DNA of 64,000 nucleotides, from contig NZ_JAPPSQ010000018.1 of NCBI RefSeq assembly GCF_026652115.1, forward strand, positions 25,958 to 89,957, given 5' to 3'. The DNA comes from Algoriphagus sp. PAP.12. GTDB lineage: Bacteria; Bacteroidota; Bacteroidia; Cytophagales; Cyclobacteriaceae. The notes under the pieces are model-generated. The model did not search any database. It had not been told where the DNA came from and saw only the letters and a list, made by a program, of their open reading frames with translations. Numbering within the stretch: position 1 is the first letter of the stretch; each line of letters begins with the position of its first letter. Of this stretch, positions 55,376 through 64,000 are shown one piece after another. A program made the position numbers and the translations under genes.

Positions 55376-57253
55376 ATGAGATTAAGACTTTGTACCCTTA
55401 GCACTTTTATTATTTGTACATTTTTATTTCTATCAGAGTCAAGGGGACAAAATGCCTTTATTGATTCTTTAAAAAATTTGACGGCTGACAATACGATCTC
55501 AGAGGGTCAAAAAATTGAAATTTTGGGGGAGATTGCCAAGACCCTTTCCTCTGAAAGAAAGCTTACAGAATCGAAGGATTATGCTCAACAGGCACTTTTA
55601 CTGAGCTGGAAGGAAAATGATAAAAAATACTTAGCCAATATCCATTCCATCTATGGATATATCTACTATCGAATGGACAGTATTTCTTTGGCCTACCAAT
55701 CCGTGGACAGTGCAACATGGTATGCTTCTCGGACAACCGATAAAAAGACCAAAGCAATGGTCATTTTTAGAACTGGTTGGCTCCATTTTATGGAAAATGA
55801 TATAGAAAAGTCCTATGATGAGATGCTACAGGCTCTTCAGTTATTGGACGGTCTTGAAGAATATGACACTGAGAGCAACATCTACCATTATCTTTCATCT
55901 ATTTATAGTCAGTGGAAAGATCCAAAAATGCAGTTCTATTACACTAAACTATGCTTAGAAACAGCCCAAAAAAGTAATGATATTGATGCAATTTCCAATG
56001 CCAATTTAATCATGGGGAATTCATACTTAAATAGATATCGAGCTGATCGCGAAACAAAAAAATACCTGGATTCAGCGATTATTTTTACCCAAACTGCCTA
56101 TGCTAAATCTCAATCCAAAGGGACATCCATCAGTAGTACTCAAGCCGCAGCTTCTCTAAATTTATCCAATATTTACTTAGAGTTTTTTAGATCAGATTTT
56201 CAAGACAGTGTAATCTATTATGCAGAAAAAGCAATCTCAATCGCTAAGAAGATTGAATACACTGATGTGATTGTCAATGGCTATGGGATAATGAGCGAAA
56301 TCCCTTCTTCACAGGGAAATTATTCTGAAGCAGAAAAAATGCTTAATACTGCCCTTTTGGAAGTAGAAAAAAGCCCCAAAAAAAATCCAATTCTAAATTT
56401 CAGAATTTACAATGCTTTAGCGGGTTTGGCTGAAAAGGAAAATAATCCAGAAAAAGCGCTGACTTATTTCAAAAAACAGCAAGGGTTTTACCGTGAAATA
56501 TTTGATAATGAAAAAGTAAAAAGCATTCAGAGTCTGGAGGCCAAATACCAATCTGAGAAAAACGCATTGGCCTTGGATTCCGCAGAAAAAGAAGCAGCTT
56601 TCAACAGGACGCTTAACATGATCTACATTCTTATTATGATTCTTGGTGCCTTGGTGATCTTCTTCTTTTTCAGATCCTATAGACTCAAACTCAAATCTTC
56701 TCACCAAAAACAAGTCATTTTAGAAACCGAGAAAAATGCGGCCCAACTAAGGGCAGATTATAAAGAAGAGGAAAGAGCAAGACTTCAAGCCGAAAGCGAA
56801 CTTCTTCAGGAAAGATTTGGAAGGATGGAGAAAGAATTGCTTGCAGGTAATCTTCAGGTGGAAGAAAAAAACAAATTGGTAGATATGCTAAAAGAAAGGC
56901 TTTCTACCCATGGGAAAAATGACCCTTTATTTTCCCAATTGGAAAAATTGATTGCTCAAAACGCCAAGATTGATCAAGGTTACGATGAAATAAAAACTGA
57001 AATTGAGGAAGTTCAACCTGAATTTGTTTCCAGACTACAGGAGAAATCCGAAAATAATCTCACAAGGTTGGACTTAAAATACTGTTCCTACATTCTGATG
57101 GGGCTTTCCAATAAAGAGATTGCAAATAAGCTCAATATCGATCCCAAAAGTATCCGAATGGCCAAATATCGAATCAAGCAAAAACTAAAACTTGAAAAAG
57201 AGGATGATTTAACTCAATTCATCACCGAATTGAATAGAAACTCCAAGGGTTAA
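55376..57253 (+). CDS. Exported TPR sensor with transmembrane helix and cytoplasmic LuxR-like HTH
   Basis: The 625-residue protein fits the Bacteroidota one-component regulators with periplasmic TPRs. A signal peptide (ending LSESRGQ) leads to TPR-like helices (about 25-390), a transmembrane helix near 415-433 (MIYILIMILGALVIFFFF) and a cytoplasmic coiled coil (435-520). The C-terminal HTH (about 565-612: LTRLDLKYCSYILMGLSNKE, IANKLNIDPKSIRMAKYRIK) is LuxR-like. It would bind DNA while tethered to the membrane and sense an outside cue. It is divergent from the giant adhesin operon, so control of that operon is a plausible, untested role. No kinase or receiver domain is present. Confidence 0.85.
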   Translation: MRLRLCTLSTFIICTFLFLSESRGQNAFIDSLKNLTADNTISEGQKIEILGEIAKTLSSERKLTESKDYAQQALLLSWKENDKKYLANIHSIYGYIYYRMDSISLAYQSVDSATWYASRTTDKKTKAMVIFRTGWLHFMENDIEKSYDEMLQALQLLDGLEEYDTESNIYHYLSSIYSQWKDPKMQFYYTKLCLETAQKSNDIDAISNANLIMGNSYLNRYRADRETKKYLDSAIIFTQTAYAKSQSKGTSISSTQAAASLNLSNIYLEFFRSDFQDSVIYYAEKAISIAKKIEYTDVIVNGYGIMSEIPSSQGNYSEAEKMLNTALLEVEKSPKKNPILNFRIYNALAGLAEKENNPEKALTYFKKQQGFYREIFDNEKVKSIQSLEAKYQSEKNALALDSAEKEAAFNRTLNMIYILIMILGALVIFFFFRSYRLKLKSSHQKQVILETEKNAAQLRADYKEEERARLQAESELLQERFGRMEKELLAGNLQVEEKNKLVDMLKERLSTHGKNDPLFSQLEKLIAQNAKIDQGYDEIKTEIEEVQPEFVSRLQEKSENNLTRLDLKYCSYILMGLSNKEIANKLNIDPKSIRMAKYRIKQKLKLEKEDDLTQFITELNRNSKG

Positions 57254-57348
57254 AAAAGATAAAAAACTGCGCATTCGTCAAAACCATAGAAACAAGGCAC
57301 TTCGATCTTTCCTCACCCTTTTTCCAATGCCTTTTCCTCTTTTTCTTG

Positions 57349-57356
57349 TACTTTTG
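57349..57356 (+). promoter_or_regulatory. Putative -7 promoter element of valS
   Basis: TACTTTTG matches the Bacteroidota consensus TAnnTTTG and lies 27 bases before the valS ATG. No clear TTG-type -33 element is visible upstream. Confidence 0.45.
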
Positions 57357-57382
57357 CACCTTCATTAAAATCACCAGAGCAC

Positions 57383-60019
57383 ATGTCTACGATTGCCAGC
57401 AAATACGACCCTGCAGCAGCTGAAGCCAAATGGTACGCCTACTGGATGGAGCATAAACTTTTCTCCTCCAAAGTTGACCCTGAAAAGGAACCATACACCA
57501 TTGTAATTCCTCCACCAAACGTCACAGGCGTCCTTCACATGGGACATATGCTCAACAATACCATTCAGGATGTTTTGGTGAGAAGAGCTAGAATGCAAGG
57601 CAAAAACGCTTGCTGGGTTCCTGGAACAGACCATGCTTCCATCGCTACTGAAGCCAAAGTCGTTGCTATGCTTAAAGACAAGGGAATCGACAAGAAATCC
57701 TTGACTCGGGATGAATTCTTGACATACGCTTGGGAATGGAAAGAAAAGTATGGTGGAATCATATTGGAGCAGCTGAAAAAACTGGGTGCTTCTTGCGATT
57801 GGGACAGGACCTCCTTCACCATGGACCCTGGATTGAGCGATGCAGTGATTTCTGTTTTCGTTGACTTGTACAACAAAGGCAAAATCTACCGTGGTGTAAG
57901 AATGGTCAACTGGGATCCGAAAGGAAAAACAGCCCTTTCCGATGATGAAGTAATCACTAAGGAAGTAGCTTCAAAGCTGTACTACATCAAATACAAAATC
58001 GAAGGAACTGAGAATGAGTTCTTGACTATCGCTACAACTCGACCAGAAACAATCATGGCCGATGTCGCGATCTGTGTCAATCCAAATGATCCTCGATTCA
58101 CCCATCTCAAAGGCAAAAAAGCAATTGTTCCATTGATCAATCGAGCAATCCCTATCATTGAAGATGAGTATGTCGATATGGAGTTTGGTACCGGCTGTCT
58201 AAAAGTAACCCCAGCCCATGATATCAACGATTATGAATTGGGGATCAAGCATAAGCTGGAAGTAATAGACATCCTGAATGATGACGGTACTTTGAATGAA
58301 AAAGCTCAAATTCTGATCGGAGAAGATCGTTTTGTAGCACGTAAGAAAATCGGAAAATTGATTGACCAAATCGGTCAATTGGATAAAATAGAAGACTACA
58401 AATCCAATGTGGGTCATTCTGAAAGAACGGATGCGGTAATAGAGCCGAAGCTTTCTTTGCAATGGTTCCTAAAAATGGAGGACATTACGAAGCCTGCTTT
58501 AAGTTCTGTGATGGAAGATGTGATCCAATTGCATCCGCCAAAGTTCAAGAACATGTACCGCGCGTGGATGGAAAATGTACGAGATTGGTGTATCTCCCGT
58601 CAGCTTTGGTGGGGACATCAAATTCCGGCATTCTATCTTCCAAATGGGGAATTTGTAGTTGCAAAGACCAAAGAAGAAGCCTTGGAAATTGCCAAAGAGA
58701 AGCATGATGCTTCTTATACTTTGGAAGATCTGACGCAAGACGAGGATGTATTGGATACCTGGTTCAGCTCGTGGTTGTGGCCGATTTCTGTTTTTGACAC
58801 GGATGTATTTACAACAGGTCAGCCCAATGAGGAATTAAAGTATTACTATCCTACCAATGATTTGGTGACTGCTCCTGAGATTCTTTTCTTCTGGGTAGCT
58901 CGAATGATCATTGCAGGATACGAATACATGGGTGAGAAACCTTTCAAAAATGTCTATTTGACTGGGATCGTTCGTGATAAATTGGGTAGAAAAATGTCCA
59001 AATCTTTGGGAAACTCCCCTGATCCATTGGACTTGATGGCCCAATATGGTGCTGACGGTGTGAGAACGGGGATGCTATTCTCCTCTCCTGCTGGAAATGA
59101 CTTACCATTCGATGAAAAATTGGTTGAGCAAGGACGTAATTTCTCCAACAAAATCTGGAATGCTTTTCGACTGGTAAAGGGATGGGAAATCGACCCTAGC
59201 TTGGATGGATCTGCAAATGCGGCAAGTTTGGAATGGTTTGAAAACAGATTCCAACAAGCGCTATCAGAAATCAATGATCACTTCGAGAAATTCAGGATTT
59301 CTGATGCATTGATGTCAACATATAAGTTGGTTTGGGATGACTTCTGCTCTTGGTACCTAGAAATGATTAAGCCTGCTTACCAGCAGCCAATTGATCAGGC
59401 GACCTATGACAAGACGATCAAATTCTTCGAAGCTATTTTGAAGATTTTACATCCATTTATGCCTTTCCTTTCCGAAGAAATCTGGCATCAGATCAAAGAA
59501 AGAAGTGTGGAAGAATCTTTGATCTTGGCGGCATGGCCTGAATCAATCTCTTTTGATACAACCATTATCGAAGAAGCAGCTCAAGTATTTGAGGTTGTTT
59601 CACAGGTGAGAAATCTAAGAGCGTCCAAAGGAATGTCTCCAAAAGAATCGTTGGAATTGACCATCAATGCCAAAAACCCTGAGCTTTATAGCAGATTCGA
59701 AGCAGTATTATACAAGTTGGCGAACCTATCCAATCTTGCTTTCGCAGAGAAAGTAGAAAATGCCATGAGCTTTGTGGTGAAATCTGATGAATGCTTCGTT
59801 CCAATGGGTGAATCTATCGATATCGAAGAGGAAAAAGCCAATATTCAAAAGGAACTAGATTATACCAGAGGCTTCTTGAACTCAGTGATGAAGAAGTTGA
59901 GCAATGAGCGATTTGTAGTAGGGGCTCCTGCTCAGGTTGTGGAAAATGAAAAGAAAAAGCAGGCAGATGCTGAAGCAAAAATCAAAGCTTTGGAAGAAAG
60001 CCTTTCAAAATTGGGGTAA
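57383..60019 (+). CDS. valS: Valine-tRNA ligase
   Basis: The 878-residue class I aminoacyl-tRNA synthetase charges tRNA-Val. The HIGH motif reads HMGH (res 52-55, in PPPNVTGVLHMGHMLNNT) and the KMSKS motif is exact (537-541). The editing CP1 domain lies between (TTRPETIMADVAICVNP at about 219-235). The C-terminal region ends with the coiled-coil arm typical of ValRS (ANIQKELDYTRGFLNSVMKK and onwards). The length is normal. It is a single housekeeping gene with its own -7-like element and a strong terminator. Confidence 0.97.
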   Translation: MSTIASKYDPAAAEAKWYAYWMEHKLFSSKVDPEKEPYTIVIPPPNVTGVLHMGHMLNNTIQDVLVRRARMQGKNACWVPGTDHASIATEAKVVAMLKDKGIDKKSLTRDEFLTYAWEWKEKYGGIILEQLKKLGASCDWDRTSFTMDPGLSDAVISVFVDLYNKGKIYRGVRMVNWDPKGKTALSDDEVITKEVASKLYYIKYKIEGTENEFLTIATTRPETIMADVAICVNPNDPRFTHLKGKKAIVPLINRAIPIIEDEYVDMEFGTGCLKVTPAHDINDYELGIKHKLEVIDILNDDGTLNEKAQILIGEDRFVARKKIGKLIDQIGQLDKIEDYKSNVGHSERTDAVIEPKLSLQWFLKMEDITKPALSSVMEDVIQLHPPKFKNMYRAWMENVRDWCISRQLWWGHQIPAFYLPNGEFVVAKTKEEALEIAKEKHDASYTLEDLTQDEDVLDTWFSSWLWPISVFDTDVFTTGQPNEELKYYYPTNDLVTAPEILFFWVARMIIAGYEYMGEKPFKNVYLTGIVRDKLGRKMSKSLGNSPDPLDLMAQYGADGVRTGMLFSSPAGNDLPFDEKLVEQGRNFSNKIWNAFRLVKGWEIDPSLDGSANAASLEWFENRFQQALSEINDHFEKFRISDALMSTYKLVWDDFCSWYLEMIKPAYQQPIDQATYDKTIKFFEAILKILHPFMPFLSEEIWHQIKERSVEESLILAAWPESISFDTTIIEEAAQVFEVVSQVRNLRASKGMSPKESLELTINAKNPELYSRFEAVLYKLANLSNLAFAEKVENAMSFVVKSDECFVPMGESIDIEEEKANIQKELDYTRGFLNSVMKKLSNERFVVGAPAQVVENEKKKQADAEAKIKALEESLSKLG

Positions 60020-60037
60020 ATAATTACTTAAAAGCAA

Positions 60038-60070
60038 AAAACCGAAGCCTTTCAGCTTCGGTTTTTTTTT
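60038..60070. terminator. Bidirectional hairpin terminator between valS and the DUF1080 gene
   Basis: A ten-base stem (aaaccgaagc / gcttcggttt, arms 60039-60048 and 60055-60064) is flanked by an A-run and a T-run, suited to both strands. Confidence 0.9.
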
Positions 60071-60881
60071 ATTTCAATTCTTTAATCTTTATCTCCTTAA
60101 ACAAAACTCCCTGCCCTTCACTTTGCAGCGCGATATAGCCAGATTTCAAGGGAGTGCCATCCACTTTGATGGCAGGATCAAACCGATTGGCAGTTCCACC
60201 ACCAATTTGTGGAAACTTATATGTCAACACTGTATCTCCATTGACCAAATGATGCACAATGGAATCTTCATAAACGATCAGATCAGCTTTTACCCATTCA
60301 TCCCACTTGAATGTAGGGCCAGTTGCATTGATGCAATGTCTCGGATCGATTTTTCCTTCAAACACTACATCTGTTCCCGGAGAACACATATTCCCTGTGG
60401 GTCTAGGCACTCCTTCTTCCTCTTCAGCATACATTTGCCACTCCACAGAAATCGGCCAATCTTGCTCTTTCAAAATTGTCTCAGGGGCCTGTGAATGGAA
60501 CATGACACCAGAGTTCCTAAATGTATAGCTTGGTGCATCTTCCATAAACTCATCTGTAAACCTATACATCCAAGTCAGCTGATAAGAGGAAAATGGCTTT
60601 TCATAAAACAAGTGTCCAAATCTATTCTCAAACTTGTCATACCCATCGTAATTCACTTCGATGACACCATCCACAACCCGAAATGTATTGGCATAATTGT
60701 CGCCGGTTTCATGATGATGGATCTTGGGAGTCCATCCGGTGAGGTCTTTTCCGTTGAATAATTCAACCCATTCTTCTTGAACAGGCTCTGATGCTACTTC
60801 TTGATTTTCGACTTCTTTTTTCTGACAGGATTGAAAAATCAAAACAGAACAAATAATCGGCAATAGGTTACTTTTCTTCAT
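60069..60881 (-). CDS. DUF1080 (3-keto-disaccharide hydrolase-like) lipoprotein
   Basis: The 270-residue protein is a lipoprotein (lipobox FQS-C19) with a concanavalin-like beta-sandwich DUF1080 domain from about residue 35. Typical blocks are WVELFNGKDLTGWTP, FENRFGHLFYEKPFSSYQLT (split) and RNSGVMFHSQAPE, with SVEWQMYAEE following. Members have been linked to hydrolysis of 3-keto-glucosides, which would fit periplasmic sugar processing, but no keto-forming dehydrogenase gene is adjacent here. It may be transcribed alone: the lipid-kinase gene upstream on the same strand ends 61 bases before this start. Confidence 0.88.
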   Translation of the reverse strand: MKKSNLLPIICSVLIFQSCQKKEVENQEVASEPVQEEWVELFNGKDLTGWTPKIHHHETGDNYANTFRVVDGVIEVNYDGYDKFENRFGHLFYEKPFSSYQLTWMYRFTDEFMEDAPSYTFRNSGVMFHSQAPETILKEQDWPISVEWQMYAEEEEGVPRPTGNMCSPGTDVVFEGKIDPRHCINATGPTFKWDEWVKADLIVYEDSIVHHLVNGDTVLTYKFPQIGGGTANRFDPAIKVDGTPLKSGYIALQSEGQGVLFKEIKIKELK

Positions 60882-60941
60882 AGGTCAATTTTTAAAAAAG
60901 GAAAATAGGCAAATCATTTTTCCCATGAAGAAAAAATAAGA

Positions 60942-61829
60942 TCAGCGGTTGAGTTCATTTTTACTAACCACCATTTTAAACCGTCCAGGAAGGATTTTTA
61001 CTGAAATTTTATCCGGCTTCCCTTTTAATTCCCCATCGATCTGAAAATTCACATGATTCAGGTTTTCAATTTCACAAGACTCAAAAGACCATGTTTGAAC
61101 TGTATTTCCTTCAGGAACTACCCCATCCACCATACTTTTGGTCATTTTCAGAAAGTCCTCCCAGGTTTCGACATCATGGGCTACCACTTCAAATTTTCCA
61201 TCATTCATTTTCCCCTTCGGATTGATGATAGCACCTGTTCCGTAGCGGTCTCCATTGGCAACCAAAAGCATTCTGGATTTCGTTTCCCAAACCTGACCCC
61301 CTGATTTAATCCTGAAAGGTTGAGGTTCAGCTTTAAAAATCTGCTTCATAGAGCTTTTGATATAACCAAACATCCCACGTGTCCCCTCTTCTTCGAATTG
61401 GTGAATCATATCAGCATTCAAGCCGAAATCCGAAAGATGGAGGCAAAGCTCGCCATTGATTTCAACTCCATCAATTGGACTTGTCTTCAAATAGCGAAGC
61501 GCTTCCAAGCCATCTTCAAGCAGGTCAATCCCAAGACATTTGGCCAATCCATTGGCTGATCCCATGGGTAATATTGCCAATGTTATTTCTTGTGGTAATA
61601 CTTCCGCTACAATTTTCACTGTACCATCTCCTCCTCCGGTAAGAACCAATTCCGGTTCAACCTCCTGTAACTTTTCTTGGATCTTTTGGGAATCATTTTC
61701 CCCAGTCGTTTCAAACACCACTAAATCAAACCCTTTCAGATTCAATAAAATTCGCTCCCTCAATTCCTCAACAGGGATATGCTCATCCCCTGATTTGGGA
61801 TTATACACTAATAATGCTTGTTTACTCAT
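60942..61829 (-). CDS. Diacylglycerol kinase-family lipid kinase
   Basis: The 295-residue cytoplasmic enzyme belongs to the DagK/YegS group that phosphorylates diacylglycerol or related lipids. The nucleotide-binding GGGDGT (res 65-70) and LPMGSANGLAKCLG (substrate and ATP site) are present, and the C-terminal beta domain ends at KISVKILPGRFKMVV. It overlaps the upstream App1-like gene by four bases (ATGA), showing translational coupling. The pair would interconvert phosphorylated and dephosphorylated lipid, if the substrates match. The exact lipid is unknown; YegS-like members can act on phosphatidylglycerol or sphingosine. Confidence 0.9.
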   Translation of the reverse strand: MSKQALLVYNPKSGDEHIPVEELRERILLNLKGFDLVVFETTGENDSQKIQEKLQEVEPELVLTGGGDGTVKIVAEVLPQEITLAILPMGSANGLAKCLGIDLLEDGLEALRYLKTSPIDGVEINGELCLHLSDFGLNADMIHQFEEEGTRGMFGYIKSSMKQIFKAEPQPFRIKSGGQVWETKSRMLLVANGDRYGTGAIINPKGKMNDGKFEVVAHDVETWEDFLKMTKSMVDGVVPEGNTVQTWSFESCEIENLNHVNFQIDGELKGKPDKISVKILPGRFKMVVSKNELNR

Positions 61830-62803
61830 GGATGGAATAGATTTAATGACTCTGCTATTTTTATAGCTTCTTCAGTTGATTGGACAAAATGAAAGCCAAG
61901 CTCACCTTTCATTTGTTGACGTCCGGGGATATCGGCTGATTTTTTATCAACTTGCCTGATAAATACAGCTTTTATCCTTTGGGAAAACTCCTGTTTGATC
62001 TCCGAATAAATCTCCGGATCATGCTGGCCACTATCGCCTATAAGAATGAATTTCATCTCAGGAAAAAAATCCAATAGAAAACGGATTTTCTCAGATTTAT
62101 GATGATGGCTCCCTCCACCTGATTTCCAGATATTTTTGAGATTGATGTGTTTGTCTTTGAGCAAAATTGGACCAATGGGGATATTCCTATACTTCAAAAA
62201 ATCCTGTATCAAGTCGAACAAAGACCAATCGCTGCTAGAGACATAAAACACTTCATTGCCTCCATCCACTTTCAATCGATGATAAAATTCGGAAACACCG
62301 GGAAAGGGCCTCCGTGTATAGGCGTTTTTGGAAATGGAAAGCCAAAACTTTTTCCCAACCTCCGTAGCATGGGAAATCAAAATCGTATCATCGATATCTG
62401 AAATCAATCCATGGCTGGCTTCTATCAAATCAATTCTTAGCTGGGCAGGACCGGCTTGGTATTTATCTTTTTTTGAATCAATCCGAAAATTGACATTCCT
62501 TTCCCCATCATAAGGTAAAAGACATTCAAAAACCCCGTCTTGATCAGTCATTACCTTCGATTCCTTCCCACTAGAGGAAACAATAACTTGAATTCCCTGG
62601 ATGCTAGTCACAGAATACCTTCGAATTGCCGCCCAAATATTTGACAGGGAATTGTTTTTGGCTTTGGGTAAACTTTGCTTTTGCAAGGTGATTACTCTCC
62701 CTTTGACAAAGACCTCTTTCCCATTGGAAATAGCCAAAAATGGCTCGATTTCAATCTTTGAGGTTGTTCCGAATAAGCTGGAGAGAGGATTTAAAAAAGA
62801 CAT
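61826..62803 (-). CDS. App1-like (DUF2183) phosphatase
   Basis: The 325-residue protein contains the App1 catalytic domain of the HAD superfamily, with DIDDT (res 136-140) as motif I and VSSSDW (188-193) as motif II. Yeast App1 is a phosphatidate phosphatase that yields diacylglycerol. Residues 1-125 form a beta-sandwich-like domain (VFVKGRVITL, QVIVSSSGKESKVMTDQDGVFE). I chose the ATG at 62803: the longer in-frame reading from 62884 crosses the terminator of the upstream peptidase gene. Its stop overlaps the lipid kinase start by four bases. Substrate by homology only; other phosphoesters are possible. Confidence 0.85.
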   Translation of the reverse strand: MSFLNPLSSLFGTTSKIEIEPFLAISNGKEVFVKGRVITLQKQSLPKAKNNSLSNIWAAIRRYSVTSIQGIQVIVSSSGKESKVMTDQDGVFECLLPYDGERNVNFRIDSKKDKYQAGPAQLRIDLIEASHGLISDIDDTILISHATEVGKKFWLSISKNAYTRRPFPGVSEFYHRLKVDGGNEVFYVSSSDWSLFDLIQDFLKYRNIPIGPILLKDKHINLKNIWKSGGGSHHHKSEKIRFLLDFFPEMKFILIGDSGQHDPEIYSEIKQEFSQRIKAVFIRQVDKKSADIPGRQQMKGELGFHFVQSTEEAIKIAESLNLFHP

Positions 62804-62837
62804 ACTAAAAAGGTAATAGGAATAAAAGAAACAAAAA

Positions 62838-62862
62838 AACCCTGAATATGTTTCAGGGCTTT
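62838..62862 (-). terminator. Hairpin terminator after the M42 peptidase gene
   Basis: On the minus strand agccctgaa, a short loop and ttcagggtt are followed by seven T. It lies 10 bases past the peptidase stop and before the App1-like start. Confidence 0.82.
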
Positions 62863-62871
62863 CAATCTCAT

Positions 62872-63924
62872 TTAATGTTTCCAATCAAATTTATCAACTT
62901 GTTCCAAACAGGCTACAAGAAGTGAAATCGAATCGGCAATATCTTTTTTGTGAGCCATTTCAATCACTTGATGAAGGTGTCGGGTTGGGATAGAAATAGC
63001 TCCTGCTATTGCACCTTGTTTCCCCATTCTCTGAACTCCAGCTGTATCAGTCCCACCAGCAGTCAAAATTTCTGGTTGCCAAGTGATATCAGCTTCATTA
63101 GCTGTTTGCTTCATAAACTCCACCATTCTATAATCACAAATGGTACTTGCATCCATGATCTTGATGGCGGTTCCTTTTCCTAATTCGGTAACTTTTTCAT
63201 GTGGCTGAGCCCCAGGCACATCAAAAGCAATGGTAGTATCCAAGGCGATTCCAAAATCAGGATTTATGCTATGGGCAGCTACATTTGCTCCACGAATGCC
63301 TACTTCTTCTTGCACGGTAAATGTCGCATACACATCGTATGGAGGATTTTCCAACTTTTTCAACGCTTCAATCAAGATGAATACTGCCACCCGATTGTCT
63401 ATTGATTTACAATTGACACAATCTCCCATTTCTATCAATTCTCTATCACGCGTAACAGGATCTCCGATAGAAATATATTTTTCCACTTCCGACTTAGGCA
63501 TCCCCAAATCGATAAAGAAATCTGTAGTCTTAGGTAATTTTTGTCTCTCCTCAGGACTCATGACATGGATAGGTTTGGAGCCCATCACTCCTACCAAATC
63601 CTTTTTTCCATGAACAATGACACGTTGGGCAGTCAAGGTTTTGGGATCAAATCCCCCCAAAGTATGGAAACGCAAAAATCCGTTATCATCAATATGTGTA
63701 ACGATAAAACCAATCTCATCCATGTGGGCGGCAACCATGACTCTTTTGCCATCAGGATTGTTTTTACCTCGCTTGATGGCAATTACATTCCCCAAATTAT
63801 CAGTCTTGACCTCATCTGCAATTGGAGTCACCAAATCAACAACCAAGTCACGAACTCTTTTTTCAAATCCCGGAGCTCCAGCTATTTCACAAATCTGTTT
63901 TAAAAGTGCTACGTCAATATTCAT
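62872..63924 (-). CDS. M42-family metallo-aminopeptidase
   Basis: The 350-residue cytoplasmic peptidase belongs to the M42 group (deblocking or glutamyl aminopeptidase, FrvX-like), which forms large tetrahedral complexes and uses two metal ions. The ligands and catalytic residues are visible: H67 and D69 in AAHMDE, D176 in KSIDNRVA, E206-E207 in QEEVG, D229 in ALDTT and a late His in PTRHLHQ. The length is normal. The preceding 76 bases to the window edge hold no visible gene. Older annotations call members endoglucanase M, which is misleading. Confidence 0.93.
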   Translation of the reverse strand: MNIDVALLKQICEIAGAPGFEKRVRDLVVDLVTPIADEVKTDNLGNVIAIKRGKNNPDGKRVMVAAHMDEIGFIVTHIDDNGFLRFHTLGGFDPKTLTAQRVIVHGKKDLVGVMGSKPIHVMSPEERQKLPKTTDFFIDLGMPKSEVEKYISIGDPVTRDRELIEMGDCVNCKSIDNRVAVFILIEALKKLENPPYDVYATFTVQEEVGIRGANVAAHSINPDFGIALDTTIAFDVPGAQPHEKVTELGKGTAIKIMDASTICDYRMVEFMKQTANEADITWQPEILTAGGTDTAGVQRMGKQGAIAGAISIPTRHLHQVIEMAHKKDIADSISLLVACLEQVDKFDWKH

Positions 63925-64000
63925 ATTTCAATGTTAGTTACTCTAAGTTAATTTTTCATTTTGTCTTTACTAGGTCTAAAAAAACAAAAGGCGCAAAGAA

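Noticed and set aside
62804..62884. Longer start for the App1-like gene
   Set aside because: It would read through the hairpin and T-run terminating the M42 peptidase gene; the ATG at 62803 gives a normal N-terminus.
1..64000. Mobile elements, tRNAs, phage or defence genes
   Set aside because: No transposase, integrase, terminal inverted repeats, cloverleaf-like sequence or recognisable defence family was seen; the window reads as ordinary chromosome.

Overview
The window looks like an ordinary chromosomal stretch of a Bacteroidota bacterium, most likely a Cytophagales / Cyclobacteriaceae relative such as Algoriphagus. This is an inference from gene families, not a database match. Supporting signs are a SusC/SusD pair, a PorP/SprF protein next to a giant adhesin with a type IX secretion (gliding-motility type) C-terminal domain, TPR regulators with a C-terminal helix-turn-helix, Bacteroidota-type -7 promoter elements (TAnnTTTG), AT-rich DNA and weak Shine-Dalgarno sites. 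I see no rRNA, tRNA, CRISPR array, insertion sequence, phage gene or plasmid function.

Layout. 1-9.3 kb: end of an exported beta-lactamase-fold hydrolase, the agmatine-to-putrescine pair aguA/aguB, two exported proteins of unknown function, a small ABC transporter and a PepSY-TM protein. 9.3-18.9 kb: a 1705-residue signalling protein (degenerate kinase domain, AAA ATPase, helical repeats, GAF, class III cyclase), then a heme-enzyme cluster of a catalase-like/SRPBCC fusion, a DyP-type peroxidase and a membrane protein with an internal duplication. 19.3-25.5 kb: exported amidohydrolase, GH20-type lipoprotein and two tandem paralogous esterases. 25.5-27.6 kb: two outer-membrane barrel proteins. 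27.7-31.7 kb: an envelope module (membrane protein, winged-helix regulator, small membrane protein, CreD, DUF4153 protein) with two copies of one palindromic operator-like site. 31.7-39.1 kb: flavodoxin/ferredoxin reductase, exported sugar-isomerase-like lipoprotein, sodium:alanine symporter, PP-loop ATPase, a beta-rich unknown protein and fumarylacetoacetase. 39.3-47.3 kb: CocE-type hydrolase, SusC/SusD pair, Bcr/CflA transporter. 47.3-57.3 kb: SprF-like protein, 2261-residue adhesin and a divergent TPR/HTH regulator. 57.4-64 kb: valS, DUF1080 lipoprotein, a translationally coupled App1-like phosphatase and lipid kinase, and an M42 aminopeptidase.

The genes group into small functional units rather than one large system. 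The strongest candidates for something poorly described are the heme-enzyme cluster at 14.6-18.9 kb, the pseudokinase-cyclase upstream of it, the paired palindromes controlling the CreD module, and the mosaic repeat array of the adhesin. Convergent genes are often separated by hairpins able to terminate in both directions. All functional statements come from motif reading; no searches were run.
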